Assembly (NCBI RefSeq): GCF_963678635.1
Contig: NC_087069.1
Coordinates: forward strand, 9,186,633-9,250,632
Direction of reading: 5' to 3'
DNA length: 64,000 nt
Source of the DNA: Symsagittifera roscoffensis
Taxonomy: Eukaryota > Xenacoelomorpha > Acoela > Convolutidae
Shown here in pieces: positions 1 through 11,373 of the stretch; within the stretch, counting starts at the first letter, position 1, and the number at the start of each line of letters is the position of its first letter. The notes under the pieces are model-generated. The model worked only from the letters and a program-made list of their open reading frames with translations. It did no database searches and was not told where the DNA came from. Made by a program: the position numbers and the translations under genes.

Positions 1-1
1 T

Positions 2-325
2 CAGCAAGGCATTACGAGTCCAAACTGTTCACTGGATAGGCGCCCAATTTTGTGTCTGTGTGTTCCCGGGTTCCAAAGACAACCCTTTAAACATTTGCCA
101 AATTGTAAGTCGGTTCCACTTACAAAACTTCAGTGGATTCCGCGTACAAATACCTGTAACGTAAATTTTGTCGGCACATTTGTTGCACTGTGGATTCCGC
201 AACAATCGAATATAGCTAGTTGTTATGGACTCCGTAACTGTAATTGGATTCCACAAAATGTAAAAGGAATCCGCAAATGTAAGCGGATTCCGCAAACTGT
301 AAGAGGATTCAGAATTTTTTTCTGA
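2..325 (+). pseudogene. Decayed fragment of a repeated Cys-rich protein
   Basis: The frame is open from base 2 to 325 with no convincing start. Near base 20 it reads PNCSLDRR, then LCLCVPGFQRQ. The same core (PNCSLDKR, LCLYVPGFQRQ) sits inside the minus-strand frame at 27469-28053, and a frame-shifted version lies in each 2.28-kb repeat unit near 50565, 52850 and 55135. I infer a dispersed repeat that carries an exon of a Cys-rich, possibly secreted, protein; this copy runs off the window edge. The family is not recognised. After residue 30 the frame passes into a degenerate GGATTCCGC repeat and is probably not coding. Confidence 0.4.
200..325 (+). repeat. Degenerate tandem repeat around GGATTCCGCAAA
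   Basis: About five imperfect units of roughly 20 bases, each with a form of GGATTCCGCAAATGTAAG. Translated, it gives repeated W/R-I-P-Q. Similar words recur near 57795-57905. Confidence 0.5.
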
Positions 326-1510
326 ACTTGCATACGAACAATTAAAAGCAAGAGCTGGATTTTTTGTCAATAGCAATGCGGAATTTAAAGGCAAGGACTT
401 AACCATTGTCAGCGGAATCCACGAACAAATCTCAAAACATTTGTTGACTAAATCGGTGGATGTCACCTTTTAGTATTTTGGAAACAGAACAGCAAATAAA
501 TTCAATAGAGCCTATGCCCGGAGCGCATTTGAGCGGTACAAGGTTTTAGGTGTTTGTTTGTGGAATCAAAAACAGCGAAGAAGATCAAAGAAAAGTAGCA
601 AAGTTGCGGATTCCGCGACAAATTTGATTTTGGCAAAATCATTATAAAATCATAATTTATAGCAAACTTCTAATGTTTGGCAAAACTTCTCAGACTATAT
701 AATGAAAATAGCAGCAAATTTCTAATGTTTGGCAAAATTTCTCAAAATGTCTGATTGGCAAACATTGTTTTTTTTTGAATTTGGGTTTTTAGTTGATCAT
801 GTATTGCCCAACACATACAAACAAATGCAAGATACAAGAAACTGTTCTTTGAGCGTTTTCGAAAAAATATTATCTGGAGAAACGGAAAAATAATTCAAGT
901 TTTGTCTATCCAAGACTGCATAATGCACAAACAAGTAACATTTGCTTGCAAAAACAGTTTTTGTGGGATGTTTGTTTGAGTAAACATACGTTTAGTGCTT
1001 GAAAAACCAACAAAGTTTTTTTTTTGAGGCAAATTCGAAACTATTATATCACATTTTTGGTAAACACATACATTTTCCATTTAAATCTTTTTCGTTTTTG
1101 ACAATTCACTGGCTTTTATGGAAAAATTCGATAAAAATTTGATTACACCATTTTTGCAAAAATGTTTGAAATTGGTATAATTAGCTTTTTTCGGTTGGCT
1201 CAGATTATGGAATTGTATGAATCATTTTCGTTCAATTGAGTTCAACCCGTGTAAATGAATAAAGGCATACAATTTTATGTGGGTATATCTTAATGTTTCA
1301 TCATGTTTGAATGATGATTATATTTGTATAAGTGGATGAATGTATATATGTTGATTATTAATAGATACAAGTATTATTATAAGGCACCACGTTGATTTTT
1401 TGAAACTGCGCTTCCTCGTTAGCGCACACAACCAACAACGCACCGACCTATAGCTTCATCTTTTGATTCGAAGTAGCTCTTGCATCAGAACAACTGATCG
1501 ATAGTTTCTC
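326..1510. other. No gene seen; short direct repeat only
   Basis: AT-rich. A motif TTCTAATGTTTGGCAAAA is repeated at about 668 and 720. Short open frames here lack coding character. The last 120 bases approach the MITE. Confidence 0.5.
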
Positions 1511-2488
1511 CCCGCATCCAAGTTTAGGCGTAAATAATCGATTATAACGGATTATTATGATGATTTTTTGACAATTATAATCGATTATAATTACCAAAAT
1601 TAGGTCTTTAAGGGATTTATAATTGATTGTAATCGTGATATTTCCAAGAGATTATTATCTCTTATAATCGATTATAATTGATTATAATTGATTATAGTTC
1701 TTACTAAAAACCCTTAAAATCAATTATAATCGATTACAATCGATTATAATCTCTTATTTTGCCGAAATTTTCTTACATTCGAAATATATCTTATCGGTTA
1801 TTTTTTTGTGTCAATAAAAAATCTCTAAAAGAGAGATCTCTTGAACATTTTGGTTCATCTGAACACAAAGTTATACCACGAAACAAAAGTTTCATAGAGA
1901 TCCTTTCATATGAGTGGAAAGGTTCTCGCGGTAGATGAAAAATAAATTTTCCGACTCAATCATGAAACTAAATCAATCTGCTGATGTTTTGGTGTTCAAA
2001 AAAGCTTAAAATATGCATCACAAAACAACTCTAATGGGAAGAAATGAAAAAAAAACTTATAAATTTGAATTAATTGGAAAACTTCAAAAACATTTTTCTC
2101 ATTTTTCATAGGAACCAATGTACACAAAAAGCATAAAATATAAGCAATTTAGATGCAACTTCGAAGACAAAAATGGACAAACAAAAGGGATCATAATCAA
2201 TTATAATCAATTATAATGGATTTTTGTGCAAAACTAATAAAATAGAAATTTGAATAAAAATAATGGATTATAATCAATTATAATCGATTATAATTGTATC
2301 AAAAAATAGACGAATAAATAATCGATTATAATCGATTATAATGGATTATAATTGATTATAATTTGAATTTAAAAAGAGAGATTATAATCGATTTTTAATT
2401 GATTAAAATTGATTGTTTCTCAATTATAGTGAGACTGGTACTAAAATCGTAATATAATCGATTATTAACGCTTGAAACTGGATGCGGG
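1511..2488. mobile_element. MITE-like element, copy 1
   Basis: The ends are imperfect inverted repeats: the left end starts CCCGCATCCAAGTTTAGGCG and the right end, read on the other strand, starts CCCGCATCCAGTTTCAAGCG. Both continue into TAATCGATTATAA. Just inside each end are arrays of ATAATCGATTATAATC. There is no coding capacity. The same 0.97-kb sequence is present in reverse at 62432-63726, which defines the unit. Terminal inverted repeats, small size and lack of genes fit a non-autonomous DNA transposon. I could not see a clear target duplication, so the superfamily is open. Confidence 0.7.
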
Positions 2489-3500
2489 TGCTGTTGCATT
2501 TTCAGGCATCAAGTTATTTCATCATTCAGACAACAGTAAAGTTTAAAACAATAAAACCAGTTAAAACAAGGTAACTCGGCGAATAATTAACCATAGGCGA
2601 GCTCCATACACACAAATAGCTTGTCATACCTTTTAGTACGATACAATTGCTTGTCATGCAAGCTTACATGGTTAAAAGAATTATCCAAAGTAAGAAGTTT
2701 TGAGCAGATCTGAGTCAAAGTCTAGAAAAATTACATTTAATAGTAAAAGTATGAAATGCATATTTGAAAACAAGTTTTATCAAAAAAAATAGAAAAATAA
2801 GCAAATATTTAAAAAGAAAGATTTTTTTGCTGCTATCGAGAAGGCGCTAAAACCTTCAACGAATCATATGTCTCTTGTAAGCTAAAGTCTCCTTATTTTT
2901 TTTCTCGTTATTATAGGCCTACTAGTTTCAACTTTTGCTGAAAGTTAGTCCAAGAATCAAACGTTAAGCCGTTTTGCTCCGCAATGGGAATATATTTTTT
3001 TGGATATTTTTTTATGTTTTTAATATGGTTCGAATTACGAGTGCAAGGTCGTTAAAAAATTTACCAATCAATCTTGTTCTTCCCTAGCATAATGGAAAAC
3101 GAAAAAGAAAAATATTAAATATATTTGTATAAATTCATATAAAACATAAATGTAAATATATGTATAAATATCGTAAAAATAAACAAAATCAAGTATTCAA
3201 TTTGTGATCAATTTAGCTGCGTTTAGTTAATTGTGCCTTTTTGCTGAGCTCAAAAGAGCTCAAGTTTTTGTCGACTACCAAAATGATTGAAAATTGAAAA
3301 ATTTGACTCGATGATATTAATTTATGAAATTTTCAACTTGGTTGTAGAAGAAATTGCATATTCAGGGGCGATCAGCACACCGTTTGAATAGCCCACTTCG
3401 AAAGTATCAAACATAACCAGAAATATATTATGAGCCTAGACTTTGTCAGTACAATTTTTAACTCAGTTTTTTCACTTGGCTCGAATTTCAACGTAGCATT
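2489..3500. other. No gene seen
   Basis: AT-rich DNA with poly-A/T tracts and no supported frame or repeat. It ends at the first E repeat. Confidence 0.5.
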
Positions 3501-3990
3501 GTTGTTCCGACTTTCGATACAAAAATGACGGAATATTTGTGCTCGGGAGGGTTTTTTTTTCTTCAGACAAAATTCGACTTTTTAACTAGCCATTTTTGAC
3601 AGCATTTTAAAAATATCATTCAGATGGTATTGTTCTCCTGAGCTTAAAGTTGAAAAGATATTTTACCTGCGATCATTTTTCGTAAAGTTATGGGGGTTTC
3701 AAGTCTAGCATTTTGGCCAATTTGGATCAATTAACGCGCGATATATTTTGCGCTGTTAACGCGTAAGCGGAGATTTAATCCGTCTTTTAAATCGTTCCAA
3801 ATTGGTTGAAGGAAGCTTATTGCCATAAATGATTTGTTACTAGAAGCAAATGATTTGTTACTGGAAGCAAATTCTATCACTTTGTACTTTATATGGCGAG
3901 TGGGGGGATAAAAAATTTTTTTTTCATGTTTTTTCCTTTTTATACATTTAATATTTTCATGTGATTACTGCTTCATAGACCTTAAAAGGC
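3501..3990 (+). repeat. E repeat, diverged copy
   Basis: Starts GTTGTTCCGACTTTCGATAC and follows the E order: GCCATTTTTGACAG, CTGCGATCATTTTTCGTAAA, TTAACGCGCG, then CATAGACCTTAAAAGGC. The 5' hairpin is mutated and the 3' terminal hairpin is missing. It is followed at once by an inverted E fragment. Confidence 0.65.
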
Positions 3991-3999
3991 TAATAGTGC

Positions 4000-4250
4000 G
4001 AAATATATCGCGCGTTAGTTGTCCCAAATTGGCCAAATTGGCAATCTTAAAACCCCCATAACTTTACGAAAAAAGATCACAGGTGAATTAATTTTTCAAA
4101 TTTAAGCTCAGGACAACAATACCTATTGAATGATATAAAAAAATTCCGTCAAAAATGGCCATCTAAAAAGTCGAAATTTGTCTGAAGAAAAAAAACCCAC
4201 CCCGAGCACAAATATTCCGTTACTTTCGTATCGAAAGTCGGAACAATAAC
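4000..4250 (-). repeat. E repeat fragment, inverted
   Basis: Reverse complement of the 5' half of E, ending in TTTCGTATCGAAAGTCGGAAC. With the copy at 3501-3990 it makes a large imperfect inverted repeat. Confidence 0.65.
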
Positions 4251-4789
4251 AATTACTCCGACTTTCGGAATATTTGTGCTTGGAGTTTTTTGTATATATT
4301 CAGACAATTTTCGGCGACCGAAATAATAATTTTTAACAACAAAAAAACTAATCACCGTAGAAGATATCGAATCTCTGAAATCAAATTTCCAGAAATGGTT
4401 TTACCTCCGATCAGTTTTTCCAATGGTTTGGGAATTTGAAAGTTGCCAATTCGGCCGCTGTGGACTAATTTCTGCACGCTTTGCAGATTTTATCGATTAT
4501 CTTGAAAGCGTAACGCACAATTAATATGAGGGAAAATGGGTATGCTTTAACTGTGGTTGCCAAATTCCGAATGCAACAATATTTACGAACTCAACTTTTT
4601 GTCATAACTAACCCCCAACGTCTTTCTAATGCCTTCGTTGACGCAGATCTTCTTCAAACTTGCAACGGGAAAGCTCCCTGTCTTTTTTTGCTTAGTATGA
4701 TCATTGTAGTGTTTTGGCAGATCTATTAGACGCCAAATTGCATGCCGACAACTTTTCATTCAACAAGTCTGGTCGGAAGTTACTGGTCG
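4251..4789. other. E scrap and no supported gene
   Basis: A further short E-like 5' piece lies at about 4254-4330 (CCGACTTTCGGAATATTTGTGC). A 67-codon frame at 4526-4729 shows no recognisable motif, and I do not call it. Confidence 0.4.
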
Positions 4790-4907
4790 GAAGTTTTATT
4801 TATCCGCTGGTTAATATCATAAGTTTTATTTATCCGCTGGTTAATATCATAAGTTTTATTTATCCTATTTAAAATCATAATTTTTATTTTCCGCTGGTTA
4901 ATATCAT
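4790..4907. repeat. 30-bp tandem repeat, about four units
   Basis: Unit AAGTTTTATTTATCCGCTGG plus TTAATATCAT. Two copies are perfect and two are degenerate. Confidence 0.8.
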
Positions 4908-6015
4908 TGTTAATATTAACTGCACTCTCAGAAAAGAAAAGATACTGAAATGGTAGAAATGGTAAAATAACCCCGAGGGTGGAGATATTTGAGTGGTGTT
5001 GGGTGAAACTCTTACGTAAAGTCCCCCCTCCCCCTCTCATAAACTACAATAAGTTAAATAGCATCTTATACATTTAAAAAATGGAACCAAGGCAAAATCC
5101 CCCAAAACAGTTTGAAGGGTTGTTATTTTGGGGAGGGGGTTTTTGGGGTTAACTCGTTGGTTTTATCCAGTTATTGTCCAATTAATTGAACAATTTGAAT
5201 ATTGAATATTTGTCCCTAATTGGAGACTTGAATCCGCGACAACTTAATGGTGGCGACCACATGTCTGGTTTGTTTAGAGAAGTCATTCTTTTTCTATTCA
5301 GATGACAATCGATAATTAACTTAGTTAAAATAACAGGCAAAATATTCCTAACAAAAGATAATAAGTTTTTGATTAATGGTCGCAATTCAAGTTCTGAGTG
5401 TTTTTGTACTGACATTAATAAAGATGTGAATTTTGGGACTCAATCGTTTTAAAATGGTCAGAACAATTAATTTTCAATATCACAAAGTTAATCTTTCGAG
5501 TTGGTAATTCAAACAAGACTGCTCGTATCTACGCGAAGACCTGGAAGTTCCGACTACCTTTTAAGCTCTATGCAGTCGTTTGCTATCTAAAATTTGATGA
5601 TTTTTTCAAAAAGGTTTGGAAATTATTTTGAAAATCATCTTCCCACACGACGTAACAAATACAAAGCGATAGATTTTGCTCGGAGTAACGCATCAATTAT
5701 GACAACAAGAGTTTTCGTATATCACGATAAAGAACTGAATGTTCCTACTGCCCCTGATGGAATATCAAATAATTTTTGGGAAAAGAAAATATTGAAAAAC
5801 TATAAATTTTGGACAATATCAACGACCAAATGAGAAAAGTGAAAAAATGAGTATTAAGAAAATAATATGTCCGATAAGCTAGCCTCAATCCATATTGGAA
5901 CAATTTTGTTGAGCGAGATAACTCGCCACGGATAAAAATTTCGCCACGCGTTGCGCTTTCAGCATTAATGAATAAATCTTCAATGAGCGCCACGCGCTGC
6001 GCTTTCCATTATGAA
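4908..6015. other. No gene seen; small local duplication
   Basis: At 5931-6005 the motif GCGCCACGCGCTGCGCTTTC occurs twice, with ATGAATAAATCTTCAATGAG-like spacer. A poly-C/G patch lies near 5020-5150. No convincing frame. Confidence 0.4.
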
Positions 6016-6270
6016 TTAAATCTTTAATGAGCGCATAAATTTGTCCAGAGCTTGACCAATTTGGCAATTTTCAAGCACACGCAACTTGGCAAAAAATGAT
6101 CGGAGGGAAAATATCGTTCTCCAATTGATTTTAGAGTGTCGATATCTTAAAAACGGGAATAAAAAATTGTGGTTGAAAACTATTAATTCGATCGCTGAAA
6201 ATAGACTGAATAAAAAAACCAACCCAAGCATGAATATTCCGTTTTCTGCGAAATTTAGAACAACCAACTA
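6016..6270 (-). repeat. E repeat, degenerate and inverted
   Basis: Reverse-oriented E features: CCAATTTGGCAATTTT, a pyrimidine/purine stretch and AATATTCCGTTTTCTGCGAA at the end. Strongly diverged. Confidence 0.45.
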
Positions 6271-6294
6271 GCCTGCTTCAACCAATTTGGAATC

Positions 6295-6565
6295 ATTTCT
6301 GAGAGATGGACTAAATCTCCGCTTACGCACTAATTCCGGAAAGAACATCGCGCGTTAATTTCACAAATTACCGATATTTGCATTCTTTAAACCCCAATAA
6401 CTTTGCGAAAACTGATGAAAAGAAAGTACATGTTTTTAAATTTGAGGTCAGGACAACAATAATTTTTGAATGATAAAAATAAAAAACGTCAAAAATGGCC
6501 AGTTAAAAAATCAAAATATGTCAGGAGGAAAAAACACCACGAGCAAAAACAATCGGTCATTTTTT
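6295..6565 (-). repeat. E repeat, inverted; hosts the duplication breakpoint
   Basis: Reads AAATCTCCGCTTACGCACTA, CGCGCGTTAA, GAGGTCAGGACAACAATAAT and CGTCAAAAATGGCCAGTTAA, the reverse complement of E. The left edge of the 8.43-kb duplication (6439) falls inside it, so the right part reappears at 14871-15000. Confidence 0.65.
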
Positions 6566-6838
6566 CCAAAATAGTCTAAACGATAAGCCAATCAAAAGTG
6601 CGCAGAGTACATATTCCAGATTCCAGTTGAAAGTTGTCTGTGACTATCCTTATGTTACATAATTGTTACATAGTATCTCTTTCCTCCTCCCTTCACCTCG
6701 CAAGAGCATCAATTTTTTAGTGTAACGAGGGTTTCTGTAAAGTTAACTATGCATACCAAATACTTTTATCATTTTCTATTTAGTCCGCATGCCAGTTTTG
6801 TAACATTTGGACACTGTAAACAGAAAACGTATCGATAA

Positions 6839-6913
6839 AAACTTGCGGGCTGGGGTCGGGATTACGAGAAAGAGCTCGGTAGAGAAATTGCGTATTTTCA
6901 GCTGGCTTATATG
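6839..6913 (+). other. Possible upstream PAS exon end (linker), copy 1
   Basis: In one frame this reads KELGREIAYFQLAYM and ends in ATG followed by GTAGCTG, a possible phase-0 donor that would join to the PAS exon at 8139 (VLDGF). Known SIM-family linkers also have a K-E-L-G stretch just before the L-D-G-F of PAS-A. Against it: an in-frame TAA lies at 6836-6838 and there is no good acceptor. Weak candidate. Confidence 0.2.
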
Positions 6914-8138
6914 GTAGCTGTTAGAAACTTTGAAACTGATGTTCTACATGGCTGTTAGTAAAACTTTAAAAAAAAAACAAGTTCTTCTTAGATTTGTTGC
7001 TGGGACTGAAGATGGATATATTTGCACCGTGCCAATCACTGGTAAACTTGCCGAGCATAGTTGGGGACTCCTTCGAATACAGTGTCAACATGGTAATTTA
7101 ACAGTTTCAAGTTTATGAAACAATTATGCACAAGAGCACCGCGTTGAGCATACCACAAAAAGTTTCCCTATCTTAAAAGTTTTATAGGCTTTGTCCTACA
7201 ATTCAAAAAAACTGGAAAAATGATTGTGAATGTGATTTTATCTCGCAATAACGGACAAAAATCAATTTAGCAAAATTTTTTTGTTAATCAATTTTTGCAT
7301 GTAAAACTCAATATATATATATATATATATATATTCAACTTTGACGAATCAAGTCATAAAGCTGTGGACGCGTGGTTTGTGGGATTCAAGTATATATCCA
7401 CAACTTTCTAGTTACCAGCAATTCTTAAGTTAGTGGGTTTTTCAGTAAACAGGTGCAGCGAAACGAACCAAATGGACTCTGAGTTTCTGTTACTGTACTC
7501 TGCGTCGGCGGAGAATAATCAAATTAGTTATAAGAAAAAGATATGAAAAAAAAGCATGCAAAAGCATTTTCAATTTTTTAATTGCAAAAATAGTTTCCTA
7601 TCCAACAACTTTTTTGTAAGAAAACTCCGTTTTCTAAAATTTTATCATAAAAAAGTCCTTATCTTGTAATCTACTTAGAGCTTAGTTTTTTAAGAAGTTT
7701 TAAGATTCCCATAAGAAAAATTCATAAAAGAAAATTTCTTTTGGTCAACCTGGGCAATGAATGTAGCTTAAATAAATCATCTTTCAGGTTGGGTATCACT
7801 AGTCTGTCTAACTTAAAAGCTATAACAGTAAAATAACAGAAACAAAATTTTTTGAGATTAATTTTTGTTGTTCAACTATATGACTCTTTAGAACCATACG
7901 ATTTTTAGTTAAATCAATACAAAAAATCGGCAAATTAAATTTGATTCAGTTTTATTGCAGTTTGATTAATCAAAGTATTTTTTTTTCGATGGAGGTTTTT
8001 TTCGAATCTTACCAAGTTGATCATTTTGTTATATAAATTTTTAAAATTGCAAAAGCGAAAAATTTTTGAAGCAAAAAATTTTAAGCAAAATATATTTTGA
8101 TGAATCAAAAAGCATAACTGACCATTGGTACATTTTAG

Positions 8139-10419
8139 GTGCTCGATGGATTCTTGGTTGTTCTAGGAGTGGACTCAAAAATTCTTTTCATCTCTGAAAA
8201 CGCTGCAACTTGCTTGGGGCTTTCACAGGTAGTTTTCTAGATATATTGTTAATATCTATTCTGAAAACCACGAAATTCAAAAAAGTTATATGCATCAAAT
8301 TTTTAATCAAATTTCGACTTTCGAACAATCATTTTTAGGGGTTTTTGTTTCTATTTGCTGCAAAACATTTTTTACCGCTAAGCTTAACTTTAGAATTGTA
8401 TTTAAGTTGCATTTTTTTTAATAATGTTTTAATGATTCGAAAAAAAAACTTCGAGAAATATAAGGGGCGACTTTATTTTTTTAACGTGTAAATCGAGAAC
8501 TAGTCGGACGATTTAAACATATCGAACTTTTTTGAGATAATTATTTTTTTTTGTATCCCGTACTGGAGTTTCATGGATAAAAACCGATCATATTGGATTT
8601 TTGTTGTCAGTCTCCTTAAAAATCAAAGATAATCGTTAGAATCCCAACATCCAAAAATCCGTTAAAATCATTTATAAACAATTATAATGAATAAAAATCA
8701 TTTTTTTGTTATCTATTCTAAAAAAAATCAAATACAGCGCAGTATTTTCAAAACTCTATAGTTGTTTTTGACTTGATACAGGTTAGACACCAAACACGAG
8801 TCGATTTGGCCTAAAATATACCTATCTTTTTTCAACTTGTTTGGTCGCAAATTTTCTCACAATTTTAAAGTTTCTCGTTTTTGTTTCTTTTTTGCTTTTT
8901 TTTCTTTTTTCTTACCTCTCTTTGTCGTCCTTTGTCGACCCCCCCCCCCCCCCAGTATACACCTCACCCCCACTTCTACATTTACCCATCACCAGCTTGC
9001 ATCTCATCGTTTACATTCCAATCCCTCCACCCCTTTACTCAGCCCCGTTTACTGCCCCAAGTGGAGGGGGATAAACATGAGGGGGTAAACTGGGGGAGGG
9101 GGTATTTGTATTTGGTGGGAGATCTAAATGGGTGGGAGGGGGGGGGGTGTAAATTGGTAAAATGGGGGGGGGGGGGAAATGTGGTGGGGTAAATGATGGG
9201 AGGGGTGAAAAGGGGGATGAGTGGTAGGAGGATTGAACGGGCGTTATGAAATTGAGTAGGCTTAGATAATTTGAGTATGCCATGAGTATAAAGAATTTAA
9301 AACCTTTTCCAGCAATTTTGTAAAAAATATAAAGGTTATTTTGCACTATAGTCAATTATGATGGATTTCGAAATGAATATAATGCATGATAATGGATTGT
9401 GTTCTTGCGACAAAATCTATTATAAATACAAAATAATCGATTTCATGGTCTAATTTATCAACAACAAAGGATTATAAAGACAATGTTTTAGACAACATGC
9501 TTTTATTATAATCAATTTTTATCATGAAACTCCTGTGCGGAACCACTATGCTACAATGCAAAAATATCTCAAATTGTGCCTTGATTGGGCACAAAATAAA
9601 AAAAAACAGACAAACACGGTCGAAATTTTTTCCTCAGATGATCATATTCAAAACATAGATGGCTTGGGTTGCGGCTGTCGAAAAAAATCGAGCCTGAGTC
9701 GAGAGGGATAAAAGATACTAATTGTTGGCCGAATCGTTTAAAAACATATATTGAACACGTCGAACAAATCGAACATATCGAACACACGGGTTTTTGATGC
9801 AGGTTGAAATGATTGGAAATTCAATCCTTGAGTACCTCCACGCAGACGATGTTGAAGAGATGAACAAACAATTGAACTTTCGTGTTTCTTCTGATTTGAC
9901 TTCTGCCGAATATCAAAGTTCAAGTGGTGATTCAGAAACAGTTCAAAACCATCCGATTTTAAATCGTGATCAAAATTGCCATACAAGTGAGATGTTTCTG
10001 TTTTGTTTGTAAATTTGAAACCAAAAAAAATCCAATTTTCTTTGGTCTAAAGGGCACATAGTTTTCATACTTTTGTTAAACTTATTCAAAGTTCAAATAC
10101 GTTTAGTTTGTCTTTTTTAGGCGGTGATACTTCTGTGCTCACAGTGCGAATGAAATGTGTGTTGGCAAAAAGAAACGCAGGGTTAACTTTCAACGGATAC
10201 AAGGTATTGATATTTCGAATGTTTAAACTTGGTCGAGTTCCGGGATTTTTATACGGACTCGGAGCGTCACGGCATACCATTTCCAGACCCGAAATGCATA
10301 CACTGGACGGGATTTTTAGCAACAAAAGTCTGGGAAAAACATTTTTGAATTATGAACAATGTAGAGTTTCGGAAACTGATGTAAAAGAAAATATAGCTAA
10401 TAATGACTCGTGGCATTGA
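8139..10419 (+). CDS. Partial SIM/Trachealess-type bHLH-PAS gene, copy 1
   Basis: Three exons. Exon 8139-8228 follows TACATTTTAG and ends in CAG before GTAGTT; it reads VLDGFLVVLGVDSKILFISE and ends CLGLSQ, the start of a PAS-A domain. Exon 9803-9986 follows TGATGCAG and reads VEMIGNSILEYLHADDVEEM, then a Ser-rich insert. Exon 10121-10419 follows TCTTTTTTAG, reads VRMKCVLAKRNAGLTFNGYK and runs on to a TGA, with residues resembling the start of PAS-B (RVSE near the end). Phases 0, 0 and 1 are consistent across both introns. These proteins are nuclear transcription factors that pair with ARNT-type partners. VEMIGNS and the Ser-rich insert recall Trachealess/NPAS3; RMKCVLAKRNAGLT recalls SIM. 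No bHLH is seen upstream and PAS-B is cut short, so this is a fragment, a truncated isoform or a pseudogene. Confidence 0.7.
8940..9232. repeat. C-run then G-rich intron block, copy 1
   Basis: Lies in the intron between the first two PAS exons. A 15-C run at 8939 leads into a C-rich stretch, then from about 9058 into a G-rich one with many runs of 3-13 G, such as GGGGGAGGGGGT. The two halves are loosely inverse complementary. The proline- and glycine-rich frames here are composition artefacts. It has strong G-quadruplex potential. Confidence 0.7.
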
Positions 10420-10524
10420 AAAGACATAAGAGAAGCAGAAAACTTGTATCAGGAGAAAACTTGGTAGTTTTTACTGTTTCTTATGCTTTTTATAAAAACA
10501 ATCAATTAATGAAAAAATATTTAT

Positions 10525-11063
10525 TGTTCCGACTTTCGATACGAAAGTAACGGAATATTTGTGCTCGGGGTGGGTTTTTTTCTTCAGACAAATTTCGACT
10601 TCTTAACTAGCCATTTTTGACGGAATTTTTTTAATAACATTCAAAAGGTATTGTTGTCCTGAGCTCAAATTTGACAAGATATTTCACCTGTGATCGTTTT
10701 CGTAAAGTTATGAGGTTTTAAAGGCTGCCATTTTGGCCATTTTGACCAATTTGGGACAATTAACGCGCGATATAATTCGAGCTATAAACGCGTAAGCGCA
10801 AATTTAATCCGTCTTAGAAATCTTTCCAAATTGTTTGAACGAAGCTTATTTATCACAATTGATTTGTTACAAGGAACGAAATCTATCCTTTTGTACTTTA
10901 TATGGCGTGATGGGGGATGATTTTCATTAAAAAAATATCAAATTTTAGAAATTTTTTTTCATTTTGATTCATTTCATTTAATTTTTTTTGTTAATACTGC
11001 TCCTTAAACCTTAAAAGGCAGTCGGAACATTCAGGGCTTCGCCTTGATACAAGCAGTCTTGTT
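10525..11063 (+). repeat. E repeat, full copy (unit A, first)
   Basis: Full E: begins TGTTCCGACTTTCGATACGA, with palindrome ACTTTCGATACGAAAGT. The end has AGTCGGAAC (inverse of the start GTTCCGACT), then hairpin CAGGGC-TTC-GCCTTG (one G-T pair), then ACAAGCAGTCTTGT. No coding capacity. Confidence 0.75.
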
Positions 11064-11191
11064 AAATTTTGAAATGAAACAAAAAAGCTTAATTTTTTGG
11101 CCTATTTTGTTGATAAAAAATATTTTCTTATCTTTCAGAAGTTGTTTCTATTTTTTGAATATAAACGATAATTAGTTTTTTCAATTTTCAG

Positions 11192-11296
11192 AAAACCCCT
11201 CCGTGCTCGACCTGTTGTCGACCTTGCCGAACTCATAGTTTCACTCAGCCAGACTTATTCATCGAATTCGGTTTGTGGCAGCTCGAGCTACTTTCG
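11192..11296 (+). other. 105-bp exon-like block, copy 1
   Basis: Flanked by a good acceptor (TTTTTTCAATTTTCAG) and a donor-like GTATCC. It is exactly 35 codons long and open in two frames, one with a C-x2-CC-x2-C cluster near its start and one reading PVVDLAELIVSLSQ. It is more GC-rich than its surroundings. Present four times in the window (also 12557, 19618, 20982). Family unknown; it could be an exon trapped in the 1.36-kb repeat. Confidence 0.35.
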
Positions 11297-11373
11297 GTAT
11301 CCTTTAACTCGGTATTTTTTTACTCATGCAATGGGAAACTTTTGACTCTAACGGCTTTTTTAAACCAAGAACA

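Noticed and set aside
6930-7118. A 62-codon frame and its copy at 15362-15550 as a PAS gene exon
   Set aside because: The donor after it is in the wrong phase for the PAS exon at 8139, there is no ATG start and no family similarity.
8837-9355. Proline-, glycine- and Phe-rich frames around the G/C runs (and the copies at 17269-17782)
   Set aside because: Homopolymer composition within an intron of the PAS gene; the frames change with run length between the two copies.
10525-11063. E repeat as a Helitron
   Set aside because: It has a terminal hairpin, but there is no CTRR end and no TC start at the right distance; short inverted ends (GTTCCGACT/AGTCGGAAC) fit a MITE-like repeat better.
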